Shown: piece after piece, positions 1-8,527 of the stretch | Position numbering within the stretch: position 1 is the stretch's first letter | Layout of the letters: every line of letters starts with the position of its first letter | From: Zoogloea sp041904905 | Lineage (GTDB): Bacteria > Pseudomonadota > Gammaproteobacteria > Burkholderiales > Rhodocyclaceae | Assembly: GCF_041904905.1 (NCBI RefSeq) | Contig: NZ_JAYRMI010000011.1 | Span: forward strand, 1 to 64,000 | DNA length: 64,000 nucleotides | Reading direction: 5' to 3' | Program-made: the position numbers and the translations under genes | The notes under the pieces: model-generated | The model's input: the letters and a program-made list of their open reading frames with translations, nothing else | What the model was told of the DNA's origin: nothing | Databases searched by the model: none

Positions 1-35
1 CCTCGGGGACGGGGGGCGCGCGCGCAGGCGATCAT
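1..35 (-). CDS. possible 5' end of a gene leaving the window
   Basis: A minus-strand ATG at position 35 follows a GGAG ribosome-binding sequence with a spacing of 5 bases. It lies 61 bases beyond the stop of the DsbA-fold gene and could be the next cistron. Only eleven codons are visible (MIACARAPRPR), so no function can be given, and the start could be chance in GC-rich DNA. Confidence 0.2.
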   Translation of the reverse strand, partial: MIACARAPRPR

Positions 36-96
36 GAGCACTCCGCCGGTGTTCGCGCGACCGGCGGCATATGGGCTTGATGTGGATGGTGGCGGT

Positions 97-708
97 TCAG
101 ATCGTCGGCCCGTCCGCCACCCAGGCCAGGGCGTCTTCGAGGCGGTCGTTGCCCCAGAACAGCTCGCCATCTGGCGTGATGAAGCTGGGGGCGCCGAAAA
201 GGCCCAGTTCGCCGGCCCGTTCGGTCTGGCGGCGCAGGGCGAGCTTGTTGGGCTCGCCGGTGGCGTCGGCCAGCAGGGCGTCGGCGGGCAGGCCGAGGCG
301 GGTGAGGATGGCGTGGATCACCGACGGATCGGCGATGTCCCGGTCGTCGGCGAAGTTGGCGCTCATCGCCGCCCGGGCGAAGTCGCCGATCCACGGCTTG
401 TCGGCGCCCAGGATCGCCACCCGTGCGGCGAGCAGGCCGTTGCGCGGAAACTGGGAGGGCATCCGGAGCGGCAGGCGGTAGCGCACCGCCAGCCGGGCCA
501 GATCGCGCCACATGTAGCGGCCCTTGGGTGGGTAGATGTTGAAGGGGGAGTCGTTCCAGCCCAGCGACAGGAACACCGGCCCGAGCAGGAAGGGCCGCCA
601 GTTGATCGTCACGCCGGCGTCGCGGGCCAGGGGCTCGATGCGCATCACCGACAGGTAGGAATACGAGCTGGCGAACTCGAACCAGAAATCCAGGGTCTTG
701 GCGCTCAT
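97..708 (-). CDS. DsbA-family / 2-hydroxychromene-2-carboxylate isomerase-like protein
   Basis: A 203-residue protein with the thioredoxin-fold plus helical-insert pattern of the HCCA isomerase (GST-kappa, DsbA-like) family. It opens with a strand and FWFEFASSYSYL, where family members carry a Ser active-site segment in place of a CxxC. It also has the NGLLAARVAI helix and the cis-Pro loop GAPSFI near the end, then the WGNDRLEDAL tail. No cysteine pair is present, which favours a glutathione-dependent isomerase or transferase over a disulfide oxidase. The ATG at 708 is chosen because the homologous region starts at once; the longer frame adds an Arg/Pro-rich piece with no homology signal. The true substrate cannot be told; naphthalene-pathway genes are absent nearby. 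It is cytoplasmic, with no signal peptide. Confidence 0.85.
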   Translation of the reverse strand: MSAKTLDFWFEFASSYSYLSVMRIEPLARDAGVTINWRPFLLGPVFLSLGWNDSPFNIYPPKGRYMWRDLARLAVRYRLPLRMPSQFPRNGLLAARVAILGADKPWIGDFARAAMSANFADDRDIADPSVIHAILTRLGLPADALLADATGEPNKLALRRQTERAGELGLFGAPSFITPDGELFWGNDRLEDALAWVADGPTI

Positions 709-739
709 GAGGTGGCTCCGGGGTGGGGATTGATCGAGT

Positions 740-1129
740 CTAGCACCCCGGCGGGGTGTCGGCGCCCGGTGGGGGCGAGGCATCCAGCAGGCGCTCGCAT
801 TCGGCCATCAGGGTCTGGCCGAGTTCGGATTCGTGGTTCGGGTCGAGGGATTCCATCATCTCGTGCACGGTGTACAGCCCGGCCTCGCGGGACAGGCTGC
901 CGGCGATCTGGCGGGCCAGCCGGTCGCTCAGATCCGACAGGTGACGCCGGTCGGCGAGCGGCAGGCTGCGCTGGGTGCGCCCGAGCCAGTCGGCGCAGAG
1001 GGTGGCGCCCTGGGCTTCGGTGGGCCACTGGCCGTGCTCGTACCACAGCGACAGGCGCTCGGCGACGAGGGCGAAGATCAGGGCGACGCGGGTGCCGCGG
1101 GCGTCGGCCGGAGGCGGGGTGCGCTTCAT
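740..1129 (-). CDS. hypothetical protein, helical, 129 aa
   Basis: Not recognised. The predicted protein is soluble and mostly helical, with an acidic C-terminal half and no signal peptide or membrane segment. The start at 1129 has AAGG about 8 bases upstream. It is the first gene of a minus-strand pair with the DsbA-fold isomerase (32-base gap) and is divergent from the NYN-domain gene, so the two promoters share 1130-1217. Codon use matches the neighbours and the overlapping opposite frames look like shadows. Function unknown. Confidence 0.6.
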   Translation of the reverse strand: MKRTPPPADARGTRVALIFALVAERLSLWYEHGQWPTEAQGATLCADWLGRTQRSLPLADRRHLSDLSDRLARQIAGSLSREAGLYTVHEMMESLDPNHESELGQTLMAECERLLDASPPPGADTPPGC

Positions 1130-1217
1130 GGCGGGCCTTGCTTGAGTGGGGTGGGAAAGCTAACACGGGTGGCCCATTGCGAGTAAGCTGCGAGCCATTC
1201 AACGACAGGAGACGCCC

Positions 1218-2438
1218 ATGGCCACTTCGCCCGAATCCACCAGCATGGCCCTGTTCTGCGATTTCGAGAACGTGGCGCTCGGCGTGCGCGACGCCAAGTA
1301 CGAGAAGTTCGACATCAAGCTGGTGCTCGAGCGCCTGCTGCTCAAGGGCAGCATCGTCGTCAAGAAGGCCTATTGCGACTGGGAGCGCTACAAGGGTTTC
1401 AAGGCCACCATGCACGAGGCCAACTTCGAGCTGATCGAAATCCCCCATGTGCGTCAGTCGGGCAAGAACTCCGCCGACATCCGGCTGGTTGTGGACGCGC
1501 TTGATCTGTGCTACACCAAGAGCCACGTCAACACCTTCGTCATCATCTCGGGCGATTCGGATTTCTCGCCGCTGGTGTCCAAGCTGCGCGAGAACGCCAA
1601 GCAGGTGATCGGCGTGGGCGTGAAGCAATCCACCTCGGATCTCCTCATCGCCAACTGCGACGAGTTCATCTTCTACGACGACCTGGTGCGCGAGACCCAG
1701 CGCGCCGCCGCCCGCCGCGAGCCGAAGGAGGCCCAGCCCGCCCGCCGCAGCGACGAGGACAAACCCCGCCGCGAGGACGTGGAGGCCCGTCGCACCAAGG
1801 GCATCGAGATCGCGGTGCAGACCTTCGACGCGCTGGTGGCCGAGCGGGGCGACACCGGCAAGATCTGGGCGTCGGTGCTGAAGGAGGCCATCAAGCGCCG
1901 CAAGCCGGATTTCAGCGAGACCCGCTACGGCTTCCGGGCCTTCGGCAACCTGCTCGAAGAGGCCCAGGCCCGCGGCCTGCTGGAGTTCGGCCGCGACGAG
2001 AAATCCGGCGCCTACGTGTATCGCAGCAGCGCCGCGCGGATCGAGCCTTTGCCCGCACCGGTCGAGCTGCCCGCCGAAGCCCCGGCGCCGGCGGTCGAGC
2101 GGGCGGCCGAGCCGACCACGCCGCCCGAAGCCCCGGTCAAGCCCGAAAGCCGTCGCAAGCGCACCGGCAGCCGTAAGCCGGCCAAGGCCGCCGAAGTTGC
2201 GGACGTCGCCGAGCCGGCGCCCGCGCCCGCCGTGCCCGAGCCGGCGGTCGAGGCCCCGGCGGCAGAGCCCGCGGCCGACGCCCCCGCCAAGCCCGACAGC
2301 CGGCGCAAACGCAGCCCCAGCCGCAAGAGTGCGAAGGTGGCGGATGCCGCGCCGGCCGCCCCGGAGCCCGCGCCCGAGGCGGCACCCGACGAGCCCAAGC
2401 CGGCCCGTCGCCGCCGCACCCGCAAGACCGAAGCCTGA
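1218..2438 (+). CDS. NYN-domain (LabA/DUF88-type) protein with LOTUS/OST-HTH domain and basic tail
   Basis: A 406-residue protein. Residues 10-160 form a PIN-like NYN domain with the expected acidic residues: D15 in FCDFENV, D87 in SADIRL, and D113/D115 in SGDSDF. These are the metal ligands of putative RNases in this family. Residues 195-270 resemble the OST-HTH/LOTUS RNA-binding fold. From 271 on the protein is Ala/Pro/Glu-rich and disordered, carrying three basic boxes: two near-identical ones (SRRKR..SRK at 310-320 and 360-370) and a terminal RRRRTRK. The ATG at 1218 has AGGAG 6 bases upstream. The layout suggests an RNA-binding or RNA-cleaving protein whose tail adds nucleic-acid affinity; that role is inference. 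The SDR gene starts 10 bases after its stop. Confidence 0.88.
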   Translation: MATSPESTSMALFCDFENVALGVRDAKYEKFDIKLVLERLLLKGSIVVKKAYCDWERYKGFKATMHEANFELIEIPHVRQSGKNSADIRLVVDALDLCYTKSHVNTFVIISGDSDFSPLVSKLRENAKQVIGVGVKQSTSDLLIANCDEFIFYDDLVRETQRAAARREPKEAQPARRSDEDKPRREDVEARRTKGIEIAVQTFDALVAERGDTGKIWASVLKEAIKRRKPDFSETRYGFRAFGNLLEEAQARGLLEFGRDEKSGAYVYRSSAARIEPLPAPVELPAEAPAPAVERAAEPTTPPEAPVKPESRRKRTGSRKPAKAAEVADVAEPAPAPAVPEPAVEAPAAEPAADAPAKPDSRRKRSPSRKSAKVADAAPAAPEPAPEAAPDEPKPARRRRTRKTEA

Positions 2439-2448
2439 CGGGGCTGCG

Positions 2449-3195
2449 GTGGGCCGGAACCTCCTCGTCACCGGCGGCTCCCGTGGGATCGGCGCTGCCG
2501 TCGCCCGGCTGGCGGCAGCGCGGGGCTACGCGGTGGGCCTGTGCTATCGCGCCGACCGCAGCGCCGCCGAAGCCGTGGTGGCCGACATCGTCGGCCAGGG
2601 CGGCACGGCCATCGCGGTGCAGGCCGACGTGGCCGTCGAGGCGGACGTGCTGCGCCTTTTCGCCGAGTGCGACGCCCGCCTCGGCCCCCTCGACGCCCTG
2701 GTCAACAACGCCGGCATCCTGGCTCGCCAGATGCGCGTGGACGAGATGGACGCCGCGCGCCTCAACCGGGTCTTCGCCACCAACATCGCCGGCGCTTTCC
2801 TGTGCGCCCGGGAGGCGGTGCGGCGGATGAGCATCCACCACGGCGGGCGCGGTGGGGCCATCGTCAATCTGTCGTCGCGGGCGGCGCGCATCGGCTCGCC
2901 GGGTGAATACGTGGATTACGCCGCCTCCAAGGCCGCCATCGACACCCTCACCCTTGGCCTCGCCAGAGAGGTGGCGACCGAGGGCATCCGCGTCAATGCG
3001 GTGGCGCCGGGCCTCATCGAAACCGACATCCACGCCAGCGGCGGCGAACCCGGCCGGGTGGCGCGGCTGGCGCCGGGCGTGCCGATGCAGCGCGGCGGAA
3101 CGCCCGACGAAGTGGCCCGCGCCGTGCTGTGGCTGCTCTCGGACGAGGCCTCGTACACCACCGGGGCCATCCTCGATGTGGCCGGCGGACGCTGA
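2449..3195 (+). CDS. SDR-family NAD(P)-dependent oxidoreductase (FabG-like)
   Basis: A classical short-chain dehydrogenase of 248 residues. The Rossmann motif TGGSRGIG lies at 8-15, NNAG at 86-89, the catalytic Ser in NLSS near 142, and YxxxK as Y157 and K161, followed by the PG..ETD loop and a C-terminal GAILDVAGG strand. No ATG exists before the Rossmann motif, so the GTG at 2449, ten bases after the NYN-gene stop, is the sensible start. It probably reduces a carbonyl or oxidises an alcohol with NADP(H); the substrate is unknown. The 20-base overlap with the AraC-type regulator suggests the pair is co-transcribed. Confidence 0.88.
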   Translation: MGRNLLVTGGSRGIGAAVARLAAARGYAVGLCYRADRSAAEAVVADIVGQGGTAIAVQADVAVEADVLRLFAECDARLGPLDALVNNAGILARQMRVDEMDAARLNRVFATNIAGAFLCAREAVRRMSIHHGGRGGAIVNLSSRAARIGSPGEYVDYAASKAAIDTLTLGLAREVATEGIRVNAVAPGLIETDIHASGGEPGRVARLAPGVPMQRGGTPDEVARAVLWLLSDEASYTTGAILDVAGGR

Positions 3196-4006
3196 GAGCC
3201 CAGCCCCCGCGCCCCGCTTCTGGCGCGACGCGGCGCTGCCCTTCATCGAGCTGCGCTCGGTGGCCGACGGCCGGCGGGTGTGCTACGCGCCTCACTCCCA
3301 CGACACCTTCTCCGTCGGCGTGATTACGGGCGGCATCAGCACCTACGCCAACGGGCGCCTGCGCGAACGGGTCGGGCCGGGCGCGGTGGTGGTGGTCAAT
3401 CCCGAGGACGTGCATGCCTGCAATCCGGTGGATGGCCAGCCCTGGTCCTACCACATGCTGTTCCTCGATACGGCTTGGCTGGCCCGCCAGCAGGCCGCGC
3501 TGGGCTTGGGGGACGGGCGGCAGATGCGGCCGTTCGCCACCCCGGCGACCCGCGACCCGCTGCTGGCCGTGGGCTTGATCCGCCTGCAGTCGGTGCTCCA
3601 CGACAGGCAGGCCGACCGGCTCGAGAAGGAGAGCGCGGCGGTTGAATTTGCGGCGCGCCTTCAGGCCCGCCTCGACCCGGCGCCGGTCTCCGCCGGCCCC
3701 GACGACCGGCTCGCCCGCGCCGCCGAGTTCATCGCCGACAACTGCACCCGGCCCCTCAGCCTGGGCGACATCTGCGCGGCGGCGGGCTTGTCCGAGTCCT
3801 ACCTGATCCGCGCCTTCCAGCGGCGCTACGGGCTCACGCCCCACGCCTACCTCATCGACCGGCGCATCCGCTACAGCCGGGCGCGCCTGCGCCGCGGCCA
3901 CCCCATCGCCGAGGTGGCCGCGGACGCCGGTTTTGCCGATCAGGCCCACCTCCACCGGGCCTTCAAGCGGCTGGTGGCGGCCACGCCGGGGCAATACCGG
4001 GCTTAG
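3176..4006 (+). CDS. AraC-family transcriptional regulator
   Basis: A 276-residue regulator. The N-terminal half is a cupin-like ligand domain with the HSHDTFSVGVITGG strand and the NPEDVHACNP loop. Residues 175-276 hold the two helix-turn-helix units of the AraC/XylS family: LSLGDICAAAGLSESYLIRAF, then PIAEVAADAGFADQAHLHRAFK, ending in TPGQYR. The ATG at 3176 overlaps the SDR gene by 20 bases, and homology begins within about 15 residues of it. Its last codon overlaps the stop of the convergent LysE gene in the four bases TTAG. The small-molecule ligand is unknown; the neighbouring exporter or the SDR are candidate targets by position only. Confidence 0.88.
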   Translation: MWPADAESPAPAPRFWRDAALPFIELRSVADGRRVCYAPHSHDTFSVGVITGGISTYANGRLRERVGPGAVVVVNPEDVHACNPVDGQPWSYHMLFLDTAWLARQQAALGLGDGRQMRPFATPATRDPLLAVGLIRLQSVLHDRQADRLEKESAAVEFAARLQARLDPAPVSAGPDDRLARAAEFIADNCTRPLSLGDICAAAGLSESYLIRAFQRRYGLTPHAYLIDRRIRYSRARLRRGHPIAEVAADAGFADQAHLHRAFKRLVAATPGQYRA

Positions 4007-4596
4007 GCGTCGAGCAGGAACACGGCGCTGCCTGCCAGCAGGGCGGCCATCAGGCGGTTGAAGGCGCGGATGCGCGCCGGGCTGTCCAGGCGGTGGCGCA
4101 GGTGGGCGCCGGCGTAGGCCCAGCAGCCCACCGACAGGTAGCAGATCGCGAAGTAGATCCCCGCGAACAGCCACAGCCGGGCCGGATCGCCGTCGGCCAG
4201 ATATGCGCCGGTGCCGGCCACCGCGGCCAGCCAGGCCTTTGGGTTGAGCCACTGCATCGCCGCGCCGGCGAGCACCGATGGCCCGGAGCCTGCCGGGCCG
4301 GCGGAGAGCCGGCCGTCGTCGGCCGCCAGGCGGATCGCCAGATACCCCAGAAAAGCCACCCCCGCCCAGCGCACGCCGGCGGTCAGGCCCGGCCAGCGCA
4401 GCAGGACTTGATGCAGGCCGAGGCCGGTGAGCACCAGCAGCAGGGTGAAGCCGACGGTGGCGCCGGTCACGTGGCGCAGGCTGGCCCGAAAGCCGTGACG
4501 GGCCCCGGCGCCGAGGGCGACCAGATTGACCGGGCCGGGGGAGAGGGACGCCGCCAGGGCAAAGGCGGCCATCGAGAGGACGAGGTTCATGGGCAT
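4003..4596 (-). CDS. LysE/RhtB-family amino-acid exporter
   Basis: An inner-membrane protein of 197 residues with the family hallmark SPGPVNLVALGAGARHG in the first helix and loop, about six transmembrane helices, and the conserved LNPKAWLA segment near the middle. Family members export amino acids or homoserine lactones. Two in-frame ATGs lie at 4596 and 4590, neither with a strong ribosome-binding site; the first is used. It is convergent with the AraC regulator, sharing the four bases TTAG as two opposed stop codons. AraC-type regulators often sit next to LysE exporters, so regulation by that neighbour is plausible but not shown. Confidence 0.88.
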   Translation of the reverse strand: MPMNLVLSMAAFALAASLSPGPVNLVALGAGARHGFRASLRHVTGATVGFTLLLVLTGLGLHQVLLRWPGLTAGVRWAGVAFLGYLAIRLAADDGRLSAGPAGSGPSVLAGAAMQWLNPKAWLAAVAGTGAYLADGDPARLWLFAGIYFAICYLSVGCWAYAGAHLRHRLDSPARIRAFNRLMAALLAGSAVFLLDA

Positions 4597-4683
4597 CGCA
4601 GGGTGGGGTCGGACACGGGCCCCAAGGTAGCGGCGATGCCCGCCGGGCGTCTTGAACAAAACTGCCCCGGCGGTGGCGGCGGC

Positions 4684-4923
4684 TTACTTCAGGCCAAACC
4701 GCCCGGCGACGATCAGCAGCACGATGGCGCCCACCACCGATCCGACGAAGCCGGCGCCCTGACCGGCCTGATACAGGCCCAGGGCCTGACCGCCGTAGGT
4801 GGCGACCATCGAGCCGCCGATGCCGAACAGGATGGTCTTGATCCAGCCCATGGTGTCGTCGCCGGGCTTGAGGAGGCGGGCGACCAGGCCGACGACGAGG
4901 CCGATGACGATGGTGGAGAGCAT
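4684..4923 (-). CDS. GlsB/YeaQ/YmgE-family small membrane protein
   Basis: A 79-residue protein with three transmembrane helices and the family pattern GLVVGLVARLLKPGDDTMGWIKTI, a glycine-rich second helix and a final hydrophobic helix. The family is called transglycosylase-associated and is often stress-induced, but its biochemical role is unknown. The ATG at 4923 is preferred over the earlier ATGs because AAAGGA lies 8 bases upstream of it and because the length then matches the family (about 80 residues). It stands alone between a minus-strand exporter and a flavoprotein. Confidence 0.88.
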   Translation of the reverse strand: MLSTIVIGLVVGLVARLLKPGDDTMGWIKTILFGIGGSMVATYGGQALGLYQAGQGAGFVGSVVGAIVLLIVAGRFGLK

Positions 4924-4986
4924 GGCGGACATCCTTTGGGTTGACTGCGGAGCGCCCACTCTAGCCCCCGCCCGGCGACGGCCACG

Positions 4987-6273
4987 TTAAATCGTGTGAC
5001 GCCCCGCCCCGGCGGCAAGCCAGTCGCGCAGCCCTTCGCCGGCCCGCCGGCCGCTGGCGAAGCAGGCGGTGAGCAGGTAGCCGCCGGTGGGCGCCTCCCA
5101 GTCAAGCATCTCGCCGGCGCAGAACAGGCCGGGCTGGCGCCGCACCATCAGGCGGTCGTCCAGTTCGTCGAAGCGCACCCCGCCGGCGCTGCTGATGGCC
5201 TCGTCGAGGGGGCGCGGCGCCACCAGACGCACCGGCAGGGCCTTGATGGCGGCGGCGAGGCGGGCCGGGTCGGCCAGCGCGTCGGACGGCAGGCATTCGC
5301 GCAGCAGGGCCATCTTGAGGCCGGCGATGCCCGCCCGGCTTTGCAGATGGCTGGCCAGGGAGCGGGCGCCGCGGGGGTGGGAGACCTCTGTCTGGACCCG
5401 CGCCAGCGGCCGGTCAGGGGCCAGGTCGATCTCCAGCAGGGCGTCGCCGGTGGCCTCGATGCGGTCGCGGATGGCGGCCGACAGGGCGTAGATCAGGCTG
5501 CCTTCGATGCCGTCGGCGGTCAGCATCGCCTCGCCGACGCGGGGGGGCGCGGGGTCGCCCGCGAGGCGCATCGCCACCGACTTGAGGGGGTGCCCGGCGA
5601 AGCGGTTGGCCAGATGCTCGCTCCACCCCGCGGCGGAGCGGGGCGAGGCCACCGCGAAGCCGCAGTTGGCGGGCCGCAGCGGCGCGACGGCGATCCCCCG
5701 CGCCGCCAGCCACGGCACCCAGGCGCCGTCGGAGCCGAGCTTCGCCCAGCTGCCGCCGCCCAGGGCCAGCAGGGTGGCGTCGGCGCTGACCGCCAGCGGC
5801 CCGGCCGGGGTGTCGAAGGCGAGGCTGCCGTCGGGGTGCCAGCCTGTCCAGCGATGACGTACGTGGATGCGCAAGCCGCCCTCGCGCAGGCGGTGCAGCC
5901 AGGCCCGCATCAGGGGCGCGGCCTTCATGCCGTCGGGAAACACCCGGCCCGAGCTGCCCACGAAGGTGGACACGCCCAGGGCCTCCACCCAGTCGCGCAG
6001 GGCCTGCGGTGAAAATGCCGCAATCATTGGCTCAAGCTCGGTACGGCGGATGCCGTAACGGGCAACGAACATGTCGAAGGCTTCGGCGTGGGTGATGTTG
6101 AGCCCGCCCTTGCCGGCCAGCAGGAACTTGCGCCCGAGCGACGGCATGGCGTCGAAGAGGTCGGCGTGGATGCCGGCGGTCGCCAGGGTTTCGGCGGCCA
6201 TCAGGCCAGCCGGCCCACCGCCGACGATGGCGACGCGGACGGTGCTGGGGGGCGGAGGGTTCGCTGCGGGCAT
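4987..6273 (-). CDS. BaiN/HI0933-like FAD-dependent oxidoreductase (TIGR03862 type)
   Basis: A 428-residue flavoprotein of the BaiN/HI0933 group. The N-terminal FAD-binding motif VAIVGGGPAGLMAAE covers 14-28, followed by GRKFLLAGKGGLNITH, the family signature, and a C-terminal FCAGEMLDWEAPTGGYLLTACFASGR that completes the FAD site. The start at 6273 leaves about eleven residues before the Rossmann strand. Family members are soluble, probably reductases or RNA-modification-linked enzymes; no substrate is established for this subgroup. It is divergent from the cytochrome c4 gene, and the 107 bases between them hold both promoters. Confidence 0.85.
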   Translation of the reverse strand: MPAANPPPPSTVRVAIVGGGPAGLMAAETLATAGIHADLFDAMPSLGRKFLLAGKGGLNITHAEAFDMFVARYGIRRTELEPMIAAFSPQALRDWVEALGVSTFVGSSGRVFPDGMKAAPLMRAWLHRLREGGLRIHVRHRWTGWHPDGSLAFDTPAGPLAVSADATLLALGGGSWAKLGSDGAWVPWLAARGIAVAPLRPANCGFAVASPRSAAGWSEHLANRFAGHPLKSVAMRLAGDPAPPRVGEAMLTADGIEGSLIYALSAAIRDRIEATGDALLEIDLAPDRPLARVQTEVSHPRGARSLASHLQSRAGIAGLKMALLRECLPSDALADPARLAAAIKALPVRLVAPRPLDEAISSAGGVRFDELDDRLMVRRQPGLFCAGEMLDWEAPTGGYLLTACFASGRRAGEGLRDWLAAGAGRHTI

Positions 6274-6380
6274 GGGGGCGGACGCCGGTGACAAAGGCGC
6301 AATTGTAGTTCGAGGCGGGCAGCTAGAATGCCCATGTTGAGCGGCCGGCCGATCTGGCAACGCCGCGTCAGGGGGGAACA

Positions 6381-7034
6381 ATGACCATCAAGACGAATTG
6401 GGCGGCGGCGCTGCTGGCCGTCTCCTGCTGGGCCGTGCCGGCTGCGGCGGCAACGCCGGCTGGGCCGGTGGACGGGCGCGACAATCTGGCGCGGATGCAG
6501 AAGTCCACGCCGGCCGAGCAGAAGGCGGCCTTCGAAGCCGGGCGCAAGGTGGCCCAGTTCTGCGCCAACTGCCACGGCGAGCAGGCCGGCGCCCGTTACG
6601 CGGAGCTGCCCAATCTGGCCGGGCAGCATCCGGTGTACCTGCTCAACCAGATCGAGCTGTTCCGGGTCGGCCGGCGCATCGAGCCCTTCATGCAGGGGCT
6701 GGGCAAGGCCCTGAGCCCGGAGGAGAAGGCCGGCGTCGCTTTCTACTACGCCAACCTGCCGGCAGACCCGTCGATTGCCACGCCGGGGCCGCGTTCGGCC
6801 GAAGGCGGCCAGCTCTTTGCCCGCCACTGCGCCCGTTGCCACGGGGCGGCGGGGCACGGGGGCGAGAACTTCCCGCGCCTCGCTGGCCAGCAGCCGGAGT
6901 ACCTGCGCCAGACGCTCAAGCGCTATCTGAAAAACGGCCCGGAGCGGATCTACCCGCCCATGACCGCCGCGGTGACCGGCCTGGGCGAGCAGAACATCGA
7001 GGCGGTGGTGGCCTACCTGTCGAGCCTGAAGTGA
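6381..7034 (+). CDS. cytochrome c4-like dihaem cytochrome c
   Basis: An exported electron carrier of 217 residues. A Sec signal peptide (residues 1-24, ending AAAA) precedes two cytochrome c domains with haem motifs C61ANCH65 and C150ARCH154. The likely distal methionine ligands are M104 in EPFMQGLG and M194 in YPPMTAAVTGL. Cytochrome c4 sits on the periplasmic side and passes electrons from the bc1 complex to terminal oxidases. The ATG at 6381 follows AGGGGGGAACA. A perfect 11-bp hairpin follows 21 bases after the stop. It is monocistronic and close to the usual length for the family. Confidence 0.9.
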   Translation: MTIKTNWAAALLAVSCWAVPAAAATPAGPVDGRDNLARMQKSTPAEQKAAFEAGRKVAQFCANCHGEQAGARYAELPNLAGQHPVYLLNQIELFRVGRRIEPFMQGLGKALSPEEKAGVAFYYANLPADPSIATPGPRSAEGGQLFARHCARCHGAAGHGGENFPRLAGQQPEYLRQTLKRYLKNGPERIYPPMTAAVTGLGEQNIEAVVAYLSSLK

Positions 7035-7055
7035 CGCTGGGCCGGGGGGCATGGG

Positions 7056-7084
7056 CTACCTGCGACGGTCGGCGTCGCAGGTAG
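7056..7084 (+). terminator. hairpin after cytochrome c4 gene
   Basis: A perfect inverted repeat with 11-bp arms, CTACCTGCGAC and GTCGCAGGTAG, around a 7-base loop, 21 bases past the stop. It has no T-tract, so it may stabilise the 3' end or act with Rho. The remaining 174 bases up to the antiporter stop at 7259 show nothing I can name. Confidence 0.5.
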
Positions 7085-7258
7085 AACGCGCAGGGCAACG
7101 CCACCCGCGCGGGGCTCAGGACGATGGCCCTCCGCTCCAGGCCGTCGACGTCGATGCGGCGGGCCACGCACCCAAGGGCCAGGCTCGCAGCCCGGGCAAC
7201 ACGCCGGCCAGAATCCACTGGCGACACCGGGGGCGTGCGATGAGCGTGGCGTCGGCGG

Positions 7259-8527
7259 TCACAGCGCCTGAAAGGCCAGAATCGCGACGCAGGTGGGCGG
7301 CAGGGCGGCCAGGAAGAGCCCCATCGGGCTGATCGATTCGTCGTCGAAACTCGATTTCAGGATCGCCACCCCGGCTGGATTGGGGGCGTTGGCGATGAAG
7401 GTGAGCCCGCCGCCGGTGACGGCACCCGCGACGATGGCGTATTTGAACTCGGGCGAGACGCCGTCAACGAGCGAGGCCAGATAGGTGAGGGCGGCGTTGT
7501 CGGTGACGGCGGTCAGCGCGGTGGCGAGGAAGTACAGCAAGGTCGGCTCCACGCCGACCAGCGCCTGCTGCAGCCACCACTGCTGAAGCCCCCCGAGGAC
7601 CACCAGCCCGGCAAGAAAGAACGCAACCAGCAGCCCCTCCCGCAGGATCAGGCGATCCTGGTGGGCCTTGTAGGCTTCGGTGAAGCCGAGGAAGAACAGG
7701 AACAAGCCCATGAACACCACCGGGTGATGGGCGAAGAACACGGTGCCGATCAGGAAGGCGAGGTGGATGCCGCGGATGGCGAAGGGGGCCGCTGGCTGGC
7801 TGCTGTCTAGATCCGTCCGGCCCTGGGCGGCGATCTCCTTGCGGAAGAACCAGGTCAGGACAAGGGCGTTGGCGAACACCGCGACCGCCGCCTTCCAGCC
7901 GAAATGGGAGATCATGAACAGGGTGTCCCACTGCCACTTTGCTGCGACCATCAACACCGGCGGCGCGGCGAAGTGAGTGAGCGTGCCGCCGATGGAGACA
8001 TTGACGAAGAGCATCCCCAGGGTGGCGTACTTGAGGCGCACGGAGAGCCCCTGCCGGAAGTAGCTGTCCCGAAGCATCAGCGCGGCCAAGGTCATGGCCG
8101 CCGGTTCGGTGATGAACGAGCCAAGCAGGGGGACTGCCGACAGGCAAAGAAAGTACACCGCCACCGTCCGGGGGATCGGGATCATCGAAGCCAGCAGGCG
8201 AACCAGATCGATCACCGTCGTCACGATGGGACGGCTGGCGGCGATGACCATCACCACGAAGACGAACATCGGCTCGGTGAAGTTGCGTCCTTCGAGGTAG
8301 GCCACTGCGGCGTCTTTTCCCGACAGCCAGAAGAGCGCGGCGATCAGCACAAAGGCCCAGAATCCGAACACCACTTCCACTTCGGCGAGCAGGTGCCAGA
8401 GGCCCGCGTGCCGCGGCTGGAGGTGGGCCAGTTTGGCGAAGAAGCGGGTCGAGAAGGTATGCAGGACGGCGACCGCAAAGATTGCGGCGGCCGCCGTTTC
8501 AGGCAGGCTTGCAGCCAGGGAGGCCAT
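7259..8527 (-). CDS. putative Na+/H+ antiporter (Na_H_antiport_3 type)
   Basis: An inner-membrane protein of 422 residues with about eleven to twelve hydrophobic helices. It contains GSFITEPAAMTLAALML, the buried TAVTDNAALTYLASL segment with an acidic residue in the membrane, and TGGGLTFIANAPNPAGVAIL near the C-terminus, all typical of the putative Na+/H+ antiporter family PF07399. Ion exchange is known only by family naming, so the substrate is uncertain. The start at 8527 gives a first helix directly. It is divergent from the MASE1 kinase gene; the 153-base gap carries a TACGTA-core palindrome, so control by that kinase and regulator pair is possible. Confidence 0.8.
   Translation of the reverse strand: MASLAASLPETAAAAIFAVAVLHTFSTRFFAKLAHLQPRHAGLWHLLAEVEVVFGFWAFVLIAALFWLSGKDAAVAYLEGRNFTEPMFVFVVMVIAASRPIVTTVIDLVRLLASMIPIPRTVAVYFLCLSAVPLLGSFITEPAAMTLAALMLRDSYFRQGLSVRLKYATLGMLFVNVSIGGTLTHFAAPPVLMVAAKWQWDTLFMISHFGWKAAVAVFANALVLTWFFRKEIAAQGRTDLDSSQPAAPFAIRGIHLAFLIGTVFFAHHPVVFMGLFLFFLGFTEAYKAHQDRLILREGLLVAFFLAGLVVLGGLQQWWLQQALVGVEPTLLYFLATALTAVTDNAALTYLASLVDGVSPEFKYAIVAGAVTGGGLTFIANAPNPAGVAILKSSFDDESISPMGLFLAALPPTCVAILAFQAL

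Noticed and set aside
705..2471. Long minus-strand frame (588 codons)
   Set aside because: Lies opposite the NYN-domain gene and spans the real minus gene in another frame; its Gly/Arg/Ala-rich translation is typical of GC-rich shadow frames.
7085..7227. Short minus frame with a plausible peptide in the gap after cytochrome c4
   Set aside because: It overlaps the hairpin and the cytochrome gene and has no ribosome site; no family could be recalled with confidence.
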